64,000 nt of DNA from Thermohalobaculum sp039028795 (lineage in GTDB: Bacteria; Pseudomonadota; Alphaproteobacteria; Rhodobacterales; Rhodobacteraceae), in NCBI GenBank assembly GCA_039028795.1, contig JBCCHJ010000014.1, positions 1 to 64,000 of the forward strand, given 5' to 3'. The notes beneath the pieces are model-generated. The model made no database searches. It was not told where the DNA came from and worked only from the letters and a program-made list of their open reading frames with translations. Below, piece by piece: positions 52,331 through 59,381 of this stretch. How positions within the stretch are numbered: position 1 is the stretch's first letter; each line of letters opens with the position of its first letter. Both the position numbers and the translations under genes were made by a program.

Positions 52331-54178
52331 TCAGCGATTGCTGCCGCTGACATAGCGGATGAATCGCGCCGTCGTCAGACCCCGAGACAGCGCAAGATGA
52401 AAGTACGATGCTGGGTCCCTTGGGTTCAGCGGCGTTTCACTCGGCCAATCGTCCAAGACTTTACGCAGCCTGGGAAGGTTCAACATCGCCGCCATCTTCG
52501 GGTCTTCGGACAGTACATCGATTTCTTCGCGAAGTTGTTCGCGTTGACGCGTCAACCGCAGGTGCCAGTCCGCAGCTTGGCGTCCGCGCCGCCGCTCATA
52601 GACGACTTTGTTGGGTAGTTTGTCTTTCAACATTCGTTTTGCCAACCAGCGCCGCTGACCTCGGCGAATATACTGCTCGTCCGGGATATTGAAGCAAAAC
52701 TCCAGCAATGGCCTATAAGCCGTTGGATCTCTGGTTTGAATGCCACTGATCAAATCGATTCCCAGCATGATATCACCAGCTTCGTTCCCGATACTTTCGA
52801 ACATCGACATACGAAGATCGCGTGTCGATCTTACCGGCAGATAGTTCGGATCATGACCCATTTCGCGGGCGCGTTCGGCCAGTCTCATCTCCGCGGCCCA
52901 TTCCGGGTTTAGCGGACACCATGTCTCGAACACATCGGCTCTTGCACCGTAGCGAAGTTGCACCAAAGCCAGGGCCAACGAACGCGGCAGAAAAGGTCTG
53001 ACAATATTTGCCGCGAATGCGTGCGCCCAGCTTGCATGAGCGCCTCTGCCAGCCCAAAGTTCTCTCAGGGCCGTTCCCCATTTACCGCTGCGCAACCAGG
53101 TTGGAAACGCCCCTTCTCCATTGAAGCTGAAGGTCATGTTGCCAACGGCGCCGGTGAGTAGCACATCGCATCCAGCGGCCTTAGCCTGGGCGTGCGCCTC
53201 GTGGATCCAATGCAAATTCATGGCATTGCGGGGCGCCACGCTCGCCATCAGAAACATCGTATCTAGCTTATGGTCAAAGCTTAGCCCGGCTGCATCCACG
53301 AAAGTCGGTTTTAGTCGGGGATACATGGCGGCAAACGCCTCGACATGCGCACGTTCATTGCCAAACCGGCCCCGCTGCTCCAAGCCATCCCAGCCTGGCT
53401 CTGGCACGCTGGTAAAGCTGTGAACTGAGCTTTCCGACGGCAGCGCCTTCAGGGTAAAGGCAGCGACGGCCTGGGAATCCAATCCTCCGCTCAGGCTGAT
53501 CGCTGGTTGTGAAAATCCCTGCAACGCCGCCTGAGTTCCTTCCAGGAACAGAGCATTGGCCGCTTCGACGTAATCTTCATCGCGGCCCAGTCTTACCGGT
53601 CCGCCAGCAAACGGGTCGTAATAACCTGCGCTGGTCATCCCGTCACGGGTGATGACAGCCCGCGTGCCGACCGGAAGACGCGTGATATCCTTGAACCAGC
53701 TACGCTCGTCTTCCGCATAGTTCAGAAACAGCGAATCCGCGATCTTCTGTTCGTCCAGCTCTTGGCGCACTTCGCCCGTCGTAAAGATTGCACGCGGTGT
53801 CGACGCGATGATTATGCTGTCCGGACCTTGCCAGATGTGCAGCGGCGGTGCCAAAATCGGGCTGCGTATCAATTTGATCGAATTTGCCTCTGACGACCAC
53901 AGGATGACTGCGTACTGGCCCACCAGCTTCAAATCGCAGGCGTCGCCGAATTCCGCATGGCAAAGGCCATAAAGCGTCGCGTCATCGCAGTTTGTATCAA
54001 AGTTGCCGGGTAAAGACCGGATCATCTCCGCACGATTATCGATATGGCCTGCAAACAGTACGTAGTCACCACGCGGTGACCGCGCCGGCGTAAATGTTCC
54101 GGAACTGCCACCAGGACCAATCAGTGTCGCGCCATCAGCAACAGAATAGCCGAGCCTTCTAGGCAGGCCGACACTCAT
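52331..54178 (-). CDS. Lasso-cyclase-like asparagine synthetase homologue
   Basis: 615 residues. The N-terminal half resembles the class II amidotransferase domain but starts without the catalytic Cys, so glutaminase activity is not expected. The synthetase half has the PP-loop SLSGGLDSQAV (about residue 225-235) that adenylates a carboxylate. Lasso-peptide C proteins show this combination and join an Asp/Glu side chain to the peptide amino terminus. It is preceded on the minus strand by PqqD, sulfotransferase and kinase genes. The ATG at 54178 has no obvious ribosome site, and the same frame stays open back to the PqqD stop without a normal start codon. Confidence 0.8.
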   Translation of the reverse strand: MSVGLPRRLGYSVADGATLIGPGGSSGTFTPARSPRGDYVLFAGHIDNRAEMIRSLPGNFDTNCDDATLYGLCHAEFGDACDLKLVGQYAVILWSSEANSIKLIRSPILAPPLHIWQGPDSIIIASTPRAIFTTGEVRQELDEQKIADSLFLNYAEDERSWFKDITRLPVGTRAVITRDGMTSAGYYDPFAGGPVRLGRDEDYVEAANALFLEGTQAALQGFSQPAISLSGGLDSQAVAAFTLKALPSESSVHSFTSVPEPGWDGLEQRGRFGNERAHVEAFAAMYPRLKPTFVDAAGLSFDHKLDTMFLMASVAPRNAMNLHWIHEAHAQAKAAGCDVLLTGAVGNMTFSFNGEGAFPTWLRSGKWGTALRELWAGRGAHASWAHAFAANIVRPFLPRSLALALVQLRYGARADVFETWCPLNPEWAAEMRLAERAREMGHDPNYLPVRSTRDLRMSMFESIGNEAGDIMLGIDLISGIQTRDPTAYRPLLEFCFNIPDEQYIRRGQRRWLAKRMLKDKLPNKVVYERRRGRQAADWHLRLTRQREQLREEIDVLSEDPKMAAMLNLPRLRKVLDDWPSETPLNPRDPASYFHLALSRGLTTARFIRYVSGSNR

Positions 54179-54268
54179 TGAGGCCGTAAAGCGGGCCGCC
54201 GCGTCCGGGTCAAGTGTATTCCCGGACCAATGGCGATGTAGGCCTATCAGAATGGTATGGACCCCAGT

Positions 54269-54529
54269 CTACGTTTTGACGAAGCCGGCCGCGGTCAGGC
54301 TGCCCAGAAAAGAGGTCACCTTGTCCCGGCATGTCGTATCATCGACATCATATTGGCTCTTTATGATTCGCTGGATGGCTTCAACGTCATTGACGCCGTC
54401 TATTAAGCGCCAGATGGCCAACCCGGTATCTTTCAGCGCATGGAACTTGCCGCTTTCCAGGTTCAGCAAAACCAGCTCGCCATCCAACTCAGTTTCGACA
54501 AAGCTATCCGCGACCTTCTGATAGATCAC
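54269..54529 (-). CDS. PqqD-family RiPP leader-recognition protein
   Basis: 86 residues, the typical size of stand-alone RiPP recognition elements such as PqqD and lasso B1. LDGELVLLNLESGKFHALKDTG forms the beta-strands that clasp the leader peptide, and AIWRLIDGVNDVEAI the helices. It starts at GTG 54529 with GGAGGG just before it, 12 bases after the sulfotransferase stop. The cyclase-like gene follows in the same reading frame after only a TAG and 90 bases. This gene argues strongly that the surrounding enzymes work on a ribosomal peptide. Confidence 0.88.
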   Translation of the reverse strand: MIYQKVADSFVETELDGELVLLNLESGKFHALKDTGLAIWRLIDGVNDVEAIQRIIKSQYDVDDTTCRDKVTSFLGSLTAAGFVKT

Positions 54530-54541
54530 CCGATCCCTCCA

Positions 54542-55390
54542 CTAAGCACTGTAGCCAAAGCGATTCATGACTTCACCGTAGGCATCACTAATCCGGGCGA
54601 CTTGGCCTGACGCCAAGTGATTTTTCCAGTCACCTGCTTCTCCTTTGCGGAAAAACCTGTCCGCCCGCTGGGGCTTTTCCCGAAAGCCGCCGTCTTCTTC
54701 TGCTGCGGTCAGTTTATCGAAGGTCGTCTCTTTGGCTGCATGGGAGACCTGTTCCAGATCCACCTCGATATCCGGCCGCGCAAAGGCCAGCACTTCTGAA
54801 AGCTTGGCCTCTGTGTCGATCAGCAGGTCTTCATATCGCACAATCATGACCGGAATCTTGTCCTGATCGACCCAGCTGATGACATGATCGCCCCACCCAC
54901 CCATGATCTGTGGAAGCTGGATCGAGCTGAGTCCGGCCAGCGTCGTCTGATTGTTGCAAAGCTTCGTGACGGCTTTATCGAAGTCCTGATGACCATCATG
55001 AAACGCAAGCGAAACAGCAACGTCCAGCGGGTTTCTGATCAAATAAATAACCACGCCTGACACACCGGGCGGAAACAGCCAGCGGCCATCGGCCAGTGTC
55101 ATCTGTGCATCATGGACTTTGATCCAATGACGCTGGTCACTGAAGGCCGTCATTTGTGTGAAGACCTCGGGCTGTAGTGCTTTGATTTCATCGGCGGTCA
55201 AGTCGGAACTGTCCATGCCCAGCATTTCGTCAAACCGCGCGCGCGAAGACGCAATGCCGTTGGTCACGCCTGGCTCGTTTATATCGTGGGGTTGATCTGT
55301 TTCGTTGAAGTAATTCGCCAGCAGCATCCGCATCCAGGTATTTCCGGATTTCGGATAAGAGGCCAACCAATCGATCTTGCCCTGAGCCAT
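54542..55390 (-). CDS. PAPS-dependent sulfotransferase
   Basis: 282 residues from the ATG at 55390, four bases after the kinase stop. Longer in-frame starts lie inside the kinase gene. The 5'-phosphosulfate loop is SYPKSGNTWMR (about residues 11-21) and the 3'-phosphate site YLIRNPLDVAVSLAFH. KVHDA and the C-terminal FRKGEAGDWKNHL (the RKG-x-GDWK motif) complete the cytosolic sulfotransferase set. It would transfer sulfate from PAPS to a hydroxyl group. Being nested between RiPP recognition and kinase genes, the peptide is the likely acceptor, with its serines as candidates (inference). Confidence 0.9.
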   Translation of the reverse strand: MAQGKIDWLASYPKSGNTWMRMLLANYFNETDQPHDINEPGVTNGIASSRARFDEMLGMDSSDLTADEIKALQPEVFTQMTAFSDQRHWIKVHDAQMTLADGRWLFPPGVSGVVIYLIRNPLDVAVSLAFHDGHQDFDKAVTKLCNNQTTLAGLSSIQLPQIMGGWGDHVISWVDQDKIPVMIVRYEDLLIDTEAKLSEVLAFARPDIEVDLEQVSHAAKETTFDKLTAAEEDGGFREKPQRADRFFRKGEAGDWKNHLASGQVARISDAYGEVMNRFGYSA

Positions 55391-55394
55391 AGCG

Positions 55395-56258
55395 TCAATC
55401 GGAGCCCGCCTTGATCGTCGCGGCTGCAAAATCCGCTGCTTCATCGAACATTCGCTTGCCGCGCGGTCTGTCAAACGCCGACATCGGTGCGGCATGGCTG
55501 ACCCGTTTGGCAATTGCGAAGAGGTCCCGCTTTTCGGTGATCGCATCGCAAAACCGCGGGCGATAGAATGCAGCCTTGGTTCGGGTAAATCGTTCGAACC
55601 CGCGTATCGCCGTCATTGTTGGCTCATCTCCACGATCACTCAGAAAATACAGGCGACCCAACGGAAGCGGGTGCTCGACGGTTCCACCGGTCGGCATCGC
55701 ATAGAACTTTTCGAGTTGCGGGCGCACTTTCTCAGCCGCAGATGTCCCGGTAAGTTCCAAGGCGTCCTCCCACAATTTCATCCTTTTGTGACCGGGCAGG
55801 CACAGGACTTGGTCCGGATCATTCAGGTCCAGAACCAAAACATCGTCCGCCATCAGCGGAAAGCCGCGGTTGCCAAGGGCTGCAGCCAGAGTCGATTTCC
55901 CTGCCCCGGACACCCCAGTGAATGCGTGGACAGCGCCATCGTGGACAACTGCAGACGCGTGCAACGGGACGTATTCATTCAGCCAGGCGATCGCGCCGAA
56001 GACTGACCCGTTAAAGAAAAGGATCACCTCGGCTTCAGTCACATGATCCGGCTGTTCGTATGTGACGCCGACGCCGCGCCGATAATGAAACTTCAAACCG
56101 TTTGGCAGCTTCAGCAGGAACTCGGATTTAGAGATCGAGAATGTCGGGGCTTCCCGCTCCGCAGCTTCCAAAGTTCCGGGCACAGGACCCTTGCGCAGGG
56201 CCATCTCAGCCCGCAGCACTTTCTGGGCGTTCGTCATCGCGGCGAAGCCATATGTCAT
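55395..56258 (-). CDS. HprK-like kinase of RiPP/lasso clusters
   Basis: 287 residues if read from the ATG at 56258. The HPr-kinase fold is visible as YVPLHASAVVHDGAVHAFTGVSGAGKSTLAAAL (named by its parts: PLHASAV, then the P-loop GVSGAGKST about residue 117), RGFPLMADDVLVLDL and later LYFLSDRG. Relatives in paeninodin-type lasso clusters phosphorylate the C-terminal Ser of the precursor. A GTG at 56441 would add 61 residues without similarity and leave only 12 bases to the divergent precursor gene, so the internal ATG is favoured. The stop is four bases before the sulfotransferase gene, so translation is probably coupled. Confidence 0.82.
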   Translation of the reverse strand: MTYGFAAMTNAQKVLRAEMALRKGPVPGTLEAAEREAPTFSISKSEFLLKLPNGLKFHYRRGVGVTYEQPDHVTEAEVILFFNGSVFGAIAWLNEYVPLHASAVVHDGAVHAFTGVSGAGKSTLAAALGNRGFPLMADDVLVLDLNDPDQVLCLPGHKRMKLWEDALELTGTSAAEKVRPQLEKFYAMPTGGTVEHPLPLGRLYFLSDRGDEPTMTAIRGFERFTRTKAAFYRPRFCDAITEKRDLFAIAKRVSHAAPMSAFDRPRGKRMFDEAADFAAATIKAGSD

Positions 56259-56453
56259 CTGCCCATGAACCACAAGCCAGCATAGATCGCATTGGGCACG
56301 ACTTTGATCGACCACCGCCCGCCAAAGCGCCGTATCTTCGGAATTCGATTGCCCCGCCGTCCGCTTCAAATGTGATCGAACCGCCTTAATAAAACCTTTT
56401 AACGTGTTTAGGCTCTGTGTTATTCGCCCATTCGCAATCACTCTAATGAGGAC
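56259..56453. promoter_or_regulatory. Divergent region between kinase and precursor peptide genes
   Basis: The AT-rich part (about 56385-56430) lies upstream of the 42-codon ORF and should hold its promoter, with the kinase operon reading the other way. No convincing -35/-10 pair was found. GAGG at 56448-56451 is the ribosome site of the small ORF. Confidence 0.4.
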
Positions 56454-56456
56454 ATG

Positions 56457-56585
56457 ATGGATTACCTTCAGAAGCCGGCTTTGACGAAATGGACGGATCC
56501 TGAACTAATTGATTTGGACAAGTCGATGGATTCGATTGAAGCCACACCAGGATCTGCATTGGACATGCTTGGTTCCGATAGTTGA
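56457..56585 (+). CDS. Candidate RiPP precursor peptide (lasso-leader-like, 42 residues)
   Basis: A small ORF from the ATG at 56457 (or 56454), with GAGG ending six bases before 56457, to a TGA at 56583-56585. The leader has YLQKPALTKW, resembling the Y-x-x-P-x-L recognition motif of many lasso leaders, and ELIDL, as in proteobacterial lasso leaders (DELIDLG). The sequence then reads SIEATPGSALDMLGSDS, giving a Thr at -2 before a Gly at +1, which matches the lasso cut rule T-x-G. The implied core is GSALDMLGSDS (11 residues). Its acidic residues fall at 5 and 10, outside the usual 7-9 ring positions, so a standard lasso ring is not possible. The C-terminal Ser is a plausible kinase target. 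Overall precursor identity is inference. Confidence 0.7.
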   Translation: MDYLQKPALTKWTDPELIDLDKSMDSIEATPGSALDMLGSDS

Positions 56586-56678
56586 GCCCAAAAAGAATTT
56601 GTTGTCAAATTCAGCCAAGCCTATTTGAACGTAGTTGAATACAATTTCGCCCTGCAGGCCGCAAAGCACGAACCCACG

Positions 56679-57902
56679 TCATTCAGTCCAGCGGCGCATG
56701 GCCAGCACGGCATTTAGGCCGCCAAAGGCAAACGAATTCGACAGAGCGGCATTGACCTGAACTTCGCGGGCCTGGTTAGGCACCACATCCAAACCAATTT
56801 CCGGATCATCTTCTTCATAGCATATCGTCGGCGGGACGACGCCCTCTGACAAGGCCATCAGCGTGGCAATCGCCTCCAGCGCACCCGCCGCCCCGATGGC
56901 ATGGCCGTGCATGGATTTCGTCGATGACACCAGAACGTTTTCCGCCTGTGCGCCGAGGAGGTTCTTAATGGCCGCGGCCTCGACCCGGTCATTCATGGCC
57001 GTGGCAGTGCCATGGGCGTTGATGTAGCCAACCTGATCAGGCGTCATGGCCGCTTCTGTCATGGCGATCTGGATGGCGCGCGAGGCACCTTCAAGCGAAG
57101 GTTGTACGATATCCCCCGCATCAGCGGTCATACCGAAGCCACAGATCTCTCCGATGATCCTGGCGCCCCGAGCCTTGGCATGGCCAAGCTCTTCCAAAAC
57201 AAGAATGCCCGCGCCTTCGCCCAGAACCATTCCGTTGCGGTTCTTAGAAAACGGCCGACAAGCTTCTTTCGACATCACGCGTAAGCCTTCCCAGGCCTTC
57301 ATGCCGCCAAAGCACAGCACCGACTCTGTCCCGCCCGTTATGGCGGCATCCATCGCCCCGCACCGGATCTGATGAAATGCCTGGCCAATCGCATGGTTGG
57401 ACGAGGAGCATGCAGTGGAAACCACATAGGCTGGTCCCATAAGCCCGTGCGCCATCGAGATCTGGCTGACCGGTGCGTTGCCCATAAGCCGGGGCACGAT
57501 GAACGGGTGCACCCTGTTCTTCATCTCGTGATAGACCGCGTAGTAGTTTTCGTCCTGGGTGTGCAGCCCGCCCATGGCGGACCCTAAGATCGTCGTAGTC
57601 TTCAGACCCAATTCTTCAGTGAATTCCAGCCCGGACTGAGCGATGGCCTCTTTCGTGGCGACCAATGCCATCTGGCTGATCCGATCCAGAAGCGACAGTT
57701 CGGATTTGGAAAAGATATCTTCGCCTTCGAACTGTTTGGCCTCGCCGCCAATCTTGACCATCAGGCGTTCAGTATCCATCCGACTGATCGGTTGGATGCC
57801 CAGGCGGCCTTCCTTCAATCCAGCAGAATGATCGGCATATCCCGTACCCAACGCCGAGACAACGCCAAGCCCCGTAACGACAACGCGGCGGGGCTGGCTC
57901 AC
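56679..57902 (-). CDS. Beta-ketoacyl-ACP synthase (FabF-type) paired with a dedicated ACP
   Basis: 407 residues of the condensing-enzyme family. The nucleophile Cys is in VVSTACSSSNHA (about Cys164), with the His residues in NAHGTATAMND and STKSMHGHAIGAAGALEA. It elongates acyl-ACP by two carbons with malonyl-ACP. The start overlaps the ACP stop by four bases, so the two are co-translated. With lpxD just upstream this resembles the sets that make special acyl chains for lipid A in alphaproteobacteria, for example AcpXL-type clusters. Which chain is made cannot be told. Confidence 0.88.
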   Translation of the reverse strand: MSQPRRVVVTGLGVVSALGTGYADHSAGLKEGRLGIQPISRMDTERLMVKIGGEAKQFEGEDIFSKSELSLLDRISQMALVATKEAIAQSGLEFTEELGLKTTTILGSAMGGLHTQDENYYAVYHEMKNRVHPFIVPRLMGNAPVSQISMAHGLMGPAYVVSTACSSSNHAIGQAFHQIRCGAMDAAITGGTESVLCFGGMKAWEGLRVMSKEACRPFSKNRNGMVLGEGAGILVLEELGHAKARGARIIGEICGFGMTADAGDIVQPSLEGASRAIQIAMTEAAMTPDQVGYINAHGTATAMNDRVEAAAIKNLLGAQAENVLVSSTKSMHGHAIGAAGALEAIATLMALSEGVVPPTICYEEDDPEIGLDVVPNQAREVQVNAALSNSFAFGGLNAVLAMRRWTE

Positions 57903-58168
57903 GTGGAATCCTTGTTCGCGATCAGATCTTTAACGCCGTGAACGATCTCTCCGAAATTGCCCAGTTTGAAGTCAGACTCCGACGGATCATTGGCGTTGTA
58001 GGGGACCGAAACATCGAAGGCTTCTTCGATGCCGAAGACCACTTCGACCAAGGCCAGAGAGTCCAGACCCAGATCATCGACCGTCGTTTCTGCTGTGATG
58101 GTATCAGGCTCGACCATCGCCTGCTCAGCGATGATCTCCGCAACTTTATTGGCTACGTCGTCTGACAT
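57899..58168 (-). CDS. Acyl carrier protein
   Basis: 89 residues, acidic. The phosphopantetheine site is the Ser of LGLDSLALVEVV (Ser37). The C-terminal part is somewhat longer than that of the housekeeping ACP (about 77-80 residues). It lies between lpxD and the fabF-type gene and shares a four-base overlap with the latter. A dedicated role in envelope acyl-chain synthesis is likely by context only. Confidence 0.92.
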   Translation of the reverse strand: MSDDVANKVAEIIAEQAMVEPDTITAETTVDDLGLDSLALVEVVFGIEEAFDVSVPYNANDPSESDFKLGNFGEIVHGVKDLIANKDST

Positions 58169-58218
58169 CTTTGTCCCCGTACGGTCTTTCTTTTGTTACT
58201 AACACAAACTGCCCCTGC

Positions 58219-59301
58219 TTACAGTCCAAGCTTCTTTCGGATTTCCGCGACCTGTTCAACCAATCTGGGCAACCGCTTGATCGCCATGAACTGGGACGTC
58301 GCCTTTTCCCGCGTTGTTGCGGGCATCCCCATCATTACCGACCCGTCCGGAATGCTGGACGGCACCATCGTTGCCGCAGCGCACACCACATCAGAACCGA
58401 TGTTCACGTGATCGGCGATCCCGACCTTGCCCCCCAAGACAACTCGGTCTCCAACCGTCGTACTGCCGGCGATACCAACCTGTGCGCACAGAAGGCATGT
58501 CTGCCCGATCTGCACGTTGTGGCCAAGTTGGACCTGATTGTCGATTTTCGTGCCGGACCCGACACGTGTCGGTTCAATCGTGCCCCGATCGATGGTGGTG
58601 GCGGCGCCAATCTCGACGTCATTCCCGATTTCCACGGCCGCCAGAGAATGGATGCGCAAAAATCGGGCAATTTGCCTTGTATCGGTCAGGTCCCGATTGG
58701 TCTTCAGCGCCTCGATCGCGCTGCGGTCAGGCGGCTCGAAGGAAAACCCATCAGACCCGATAACTGCATTGGCGTGAATGATAACATCATCGCCCAAGAT
58801 GCATCGCGCCCCAATCCGGGCACCTGAATTTGCCTGGAACCGGGCTCCGATCTGGGCATCCGATCCGATCGTTACATGGGCTGCAATCTGTGCCCCTGGA
58901 CCTATCCGCGCAGCGGAATTTATGACGGCGAATGGTCCAATGGCAGCACCATCGCCGATTTCCGCCGTGTCGGCGACGACGGCAGTCGGATGGATGCCGG
59001 GTGCAGTGTCGAAAGGATGCTGGAAGAATTCGGTGGCATGGGCCATGGCCACCCGCGGTCGTGGGGCCAAAAGGGCGGCGTCCAGGTCCAACTCGGCCAA
59101 ATCAGCGTCGGGCCAAACCAAGGCCGCCCGGCATTCTGACCCCTTCAGGGCATCGGCATAGGAAGGCGCCATCGCCACGGCCAAGTCATCGCCGCCGGCC
59201 AAATGCGGCGCCGCGGCGCGATAGACCTCGACTGTCCCATCACCGCGCAGTTCCAAACCGGTGGCGCGCGCGATATCTTGAAGTGTATGGCGCATGCGCA
59301 A
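58219..59301 (-). CDS. lpxD: UDP-3-O-acylglucosamine N-acyltransferase LpxD (or paralogue)
   Basis: 360 residues. The N-terminal uridine-binding domain (about 1-100) is followed by a left-handed beta-helix of hexapeptide repeats, such as IGDGAAIGPFAVI and IGNDVEIGAATTIDRG. The catalytic His stands in QLGHNVQIG (LpxD's HNV). It adds the second acyl chain to UDP-glucosamine in lipid A synthesis. Start at 59301 or the second ATG at 59295 (MRHTLQD). It lacks the usual bamA/fabZ/lpxA neighbours and is followed by acp and fabF instead, so it may be a second copy dedicated to special chains. Confidence 0.86.
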   Translation of the reverse strand: MRMRHTLQDIARATGLELRGDGTVEVYRAAAPHLAGGDDLAVAMAPSYADALKGSECRAALVWPDADLAELDLDAALLAPRPRVAMAHATEFFQHPFDTAPGIHPTAVVADTAEIGDGAAIGPFAVINSAARIGPGAQIAAHVTIGSDAQIGARFQANSGARIGARCILGDDVIIHANAVIGSDGFSFEPPDRSAIEALKTNRDLTDTRQIARFLRIHSLAAVEIGNDVEIGAATTIDRGTIEPTRVGSGTKIDNQVQLGHNVQIGQTCLLCAQVGIAGSTTVGDRVVLGGKVGIADHVNIGSDVVCAAATMVPSSIPDGSVMMGMPATTREKATSQFMAIKRLPRLVEQVAEIRKKLGL

Positions 59302-59315
59302 ACCGTCTGCCCGAA

Positions 59316-59352
59316 CGAAAAAAGCCGCGCCCTTCTATCCAGAGCGCGGCTT
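59316..59352 (-). terminator. Intrinsic terminator after the L,D-transpeptidase gene
   Basis: Read on the minus strand, AAGCCGCGC (59352-59344) pairs with GCGCGGCTT (59330-59322) around a 13-base loop and is followed by TTTTTTC. It lies between the L,D-transpeptidase stop and the lpxD start, separating the two units. Confidence 0.8.
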
Positions 59353-59381
59353 CCTTTTCAAGGGCCGGACGGCCTCACCAT

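Noticed and set aside
56259..56441. Extension of the kinase to a GTG at 56441
   Set aside because: The added residues lack similarity and this start would leave only 12 bases between the divergent kinase and precursor genes.
56457..56585. Calling the peptide a standard lasso peptide
   Set aside because: The predicted core has no acidic residue at ring positions 7-9 when counted from the Gly after Thr-x, and is too short for a threaded tail; only the leader and enzymes are lasso-like.
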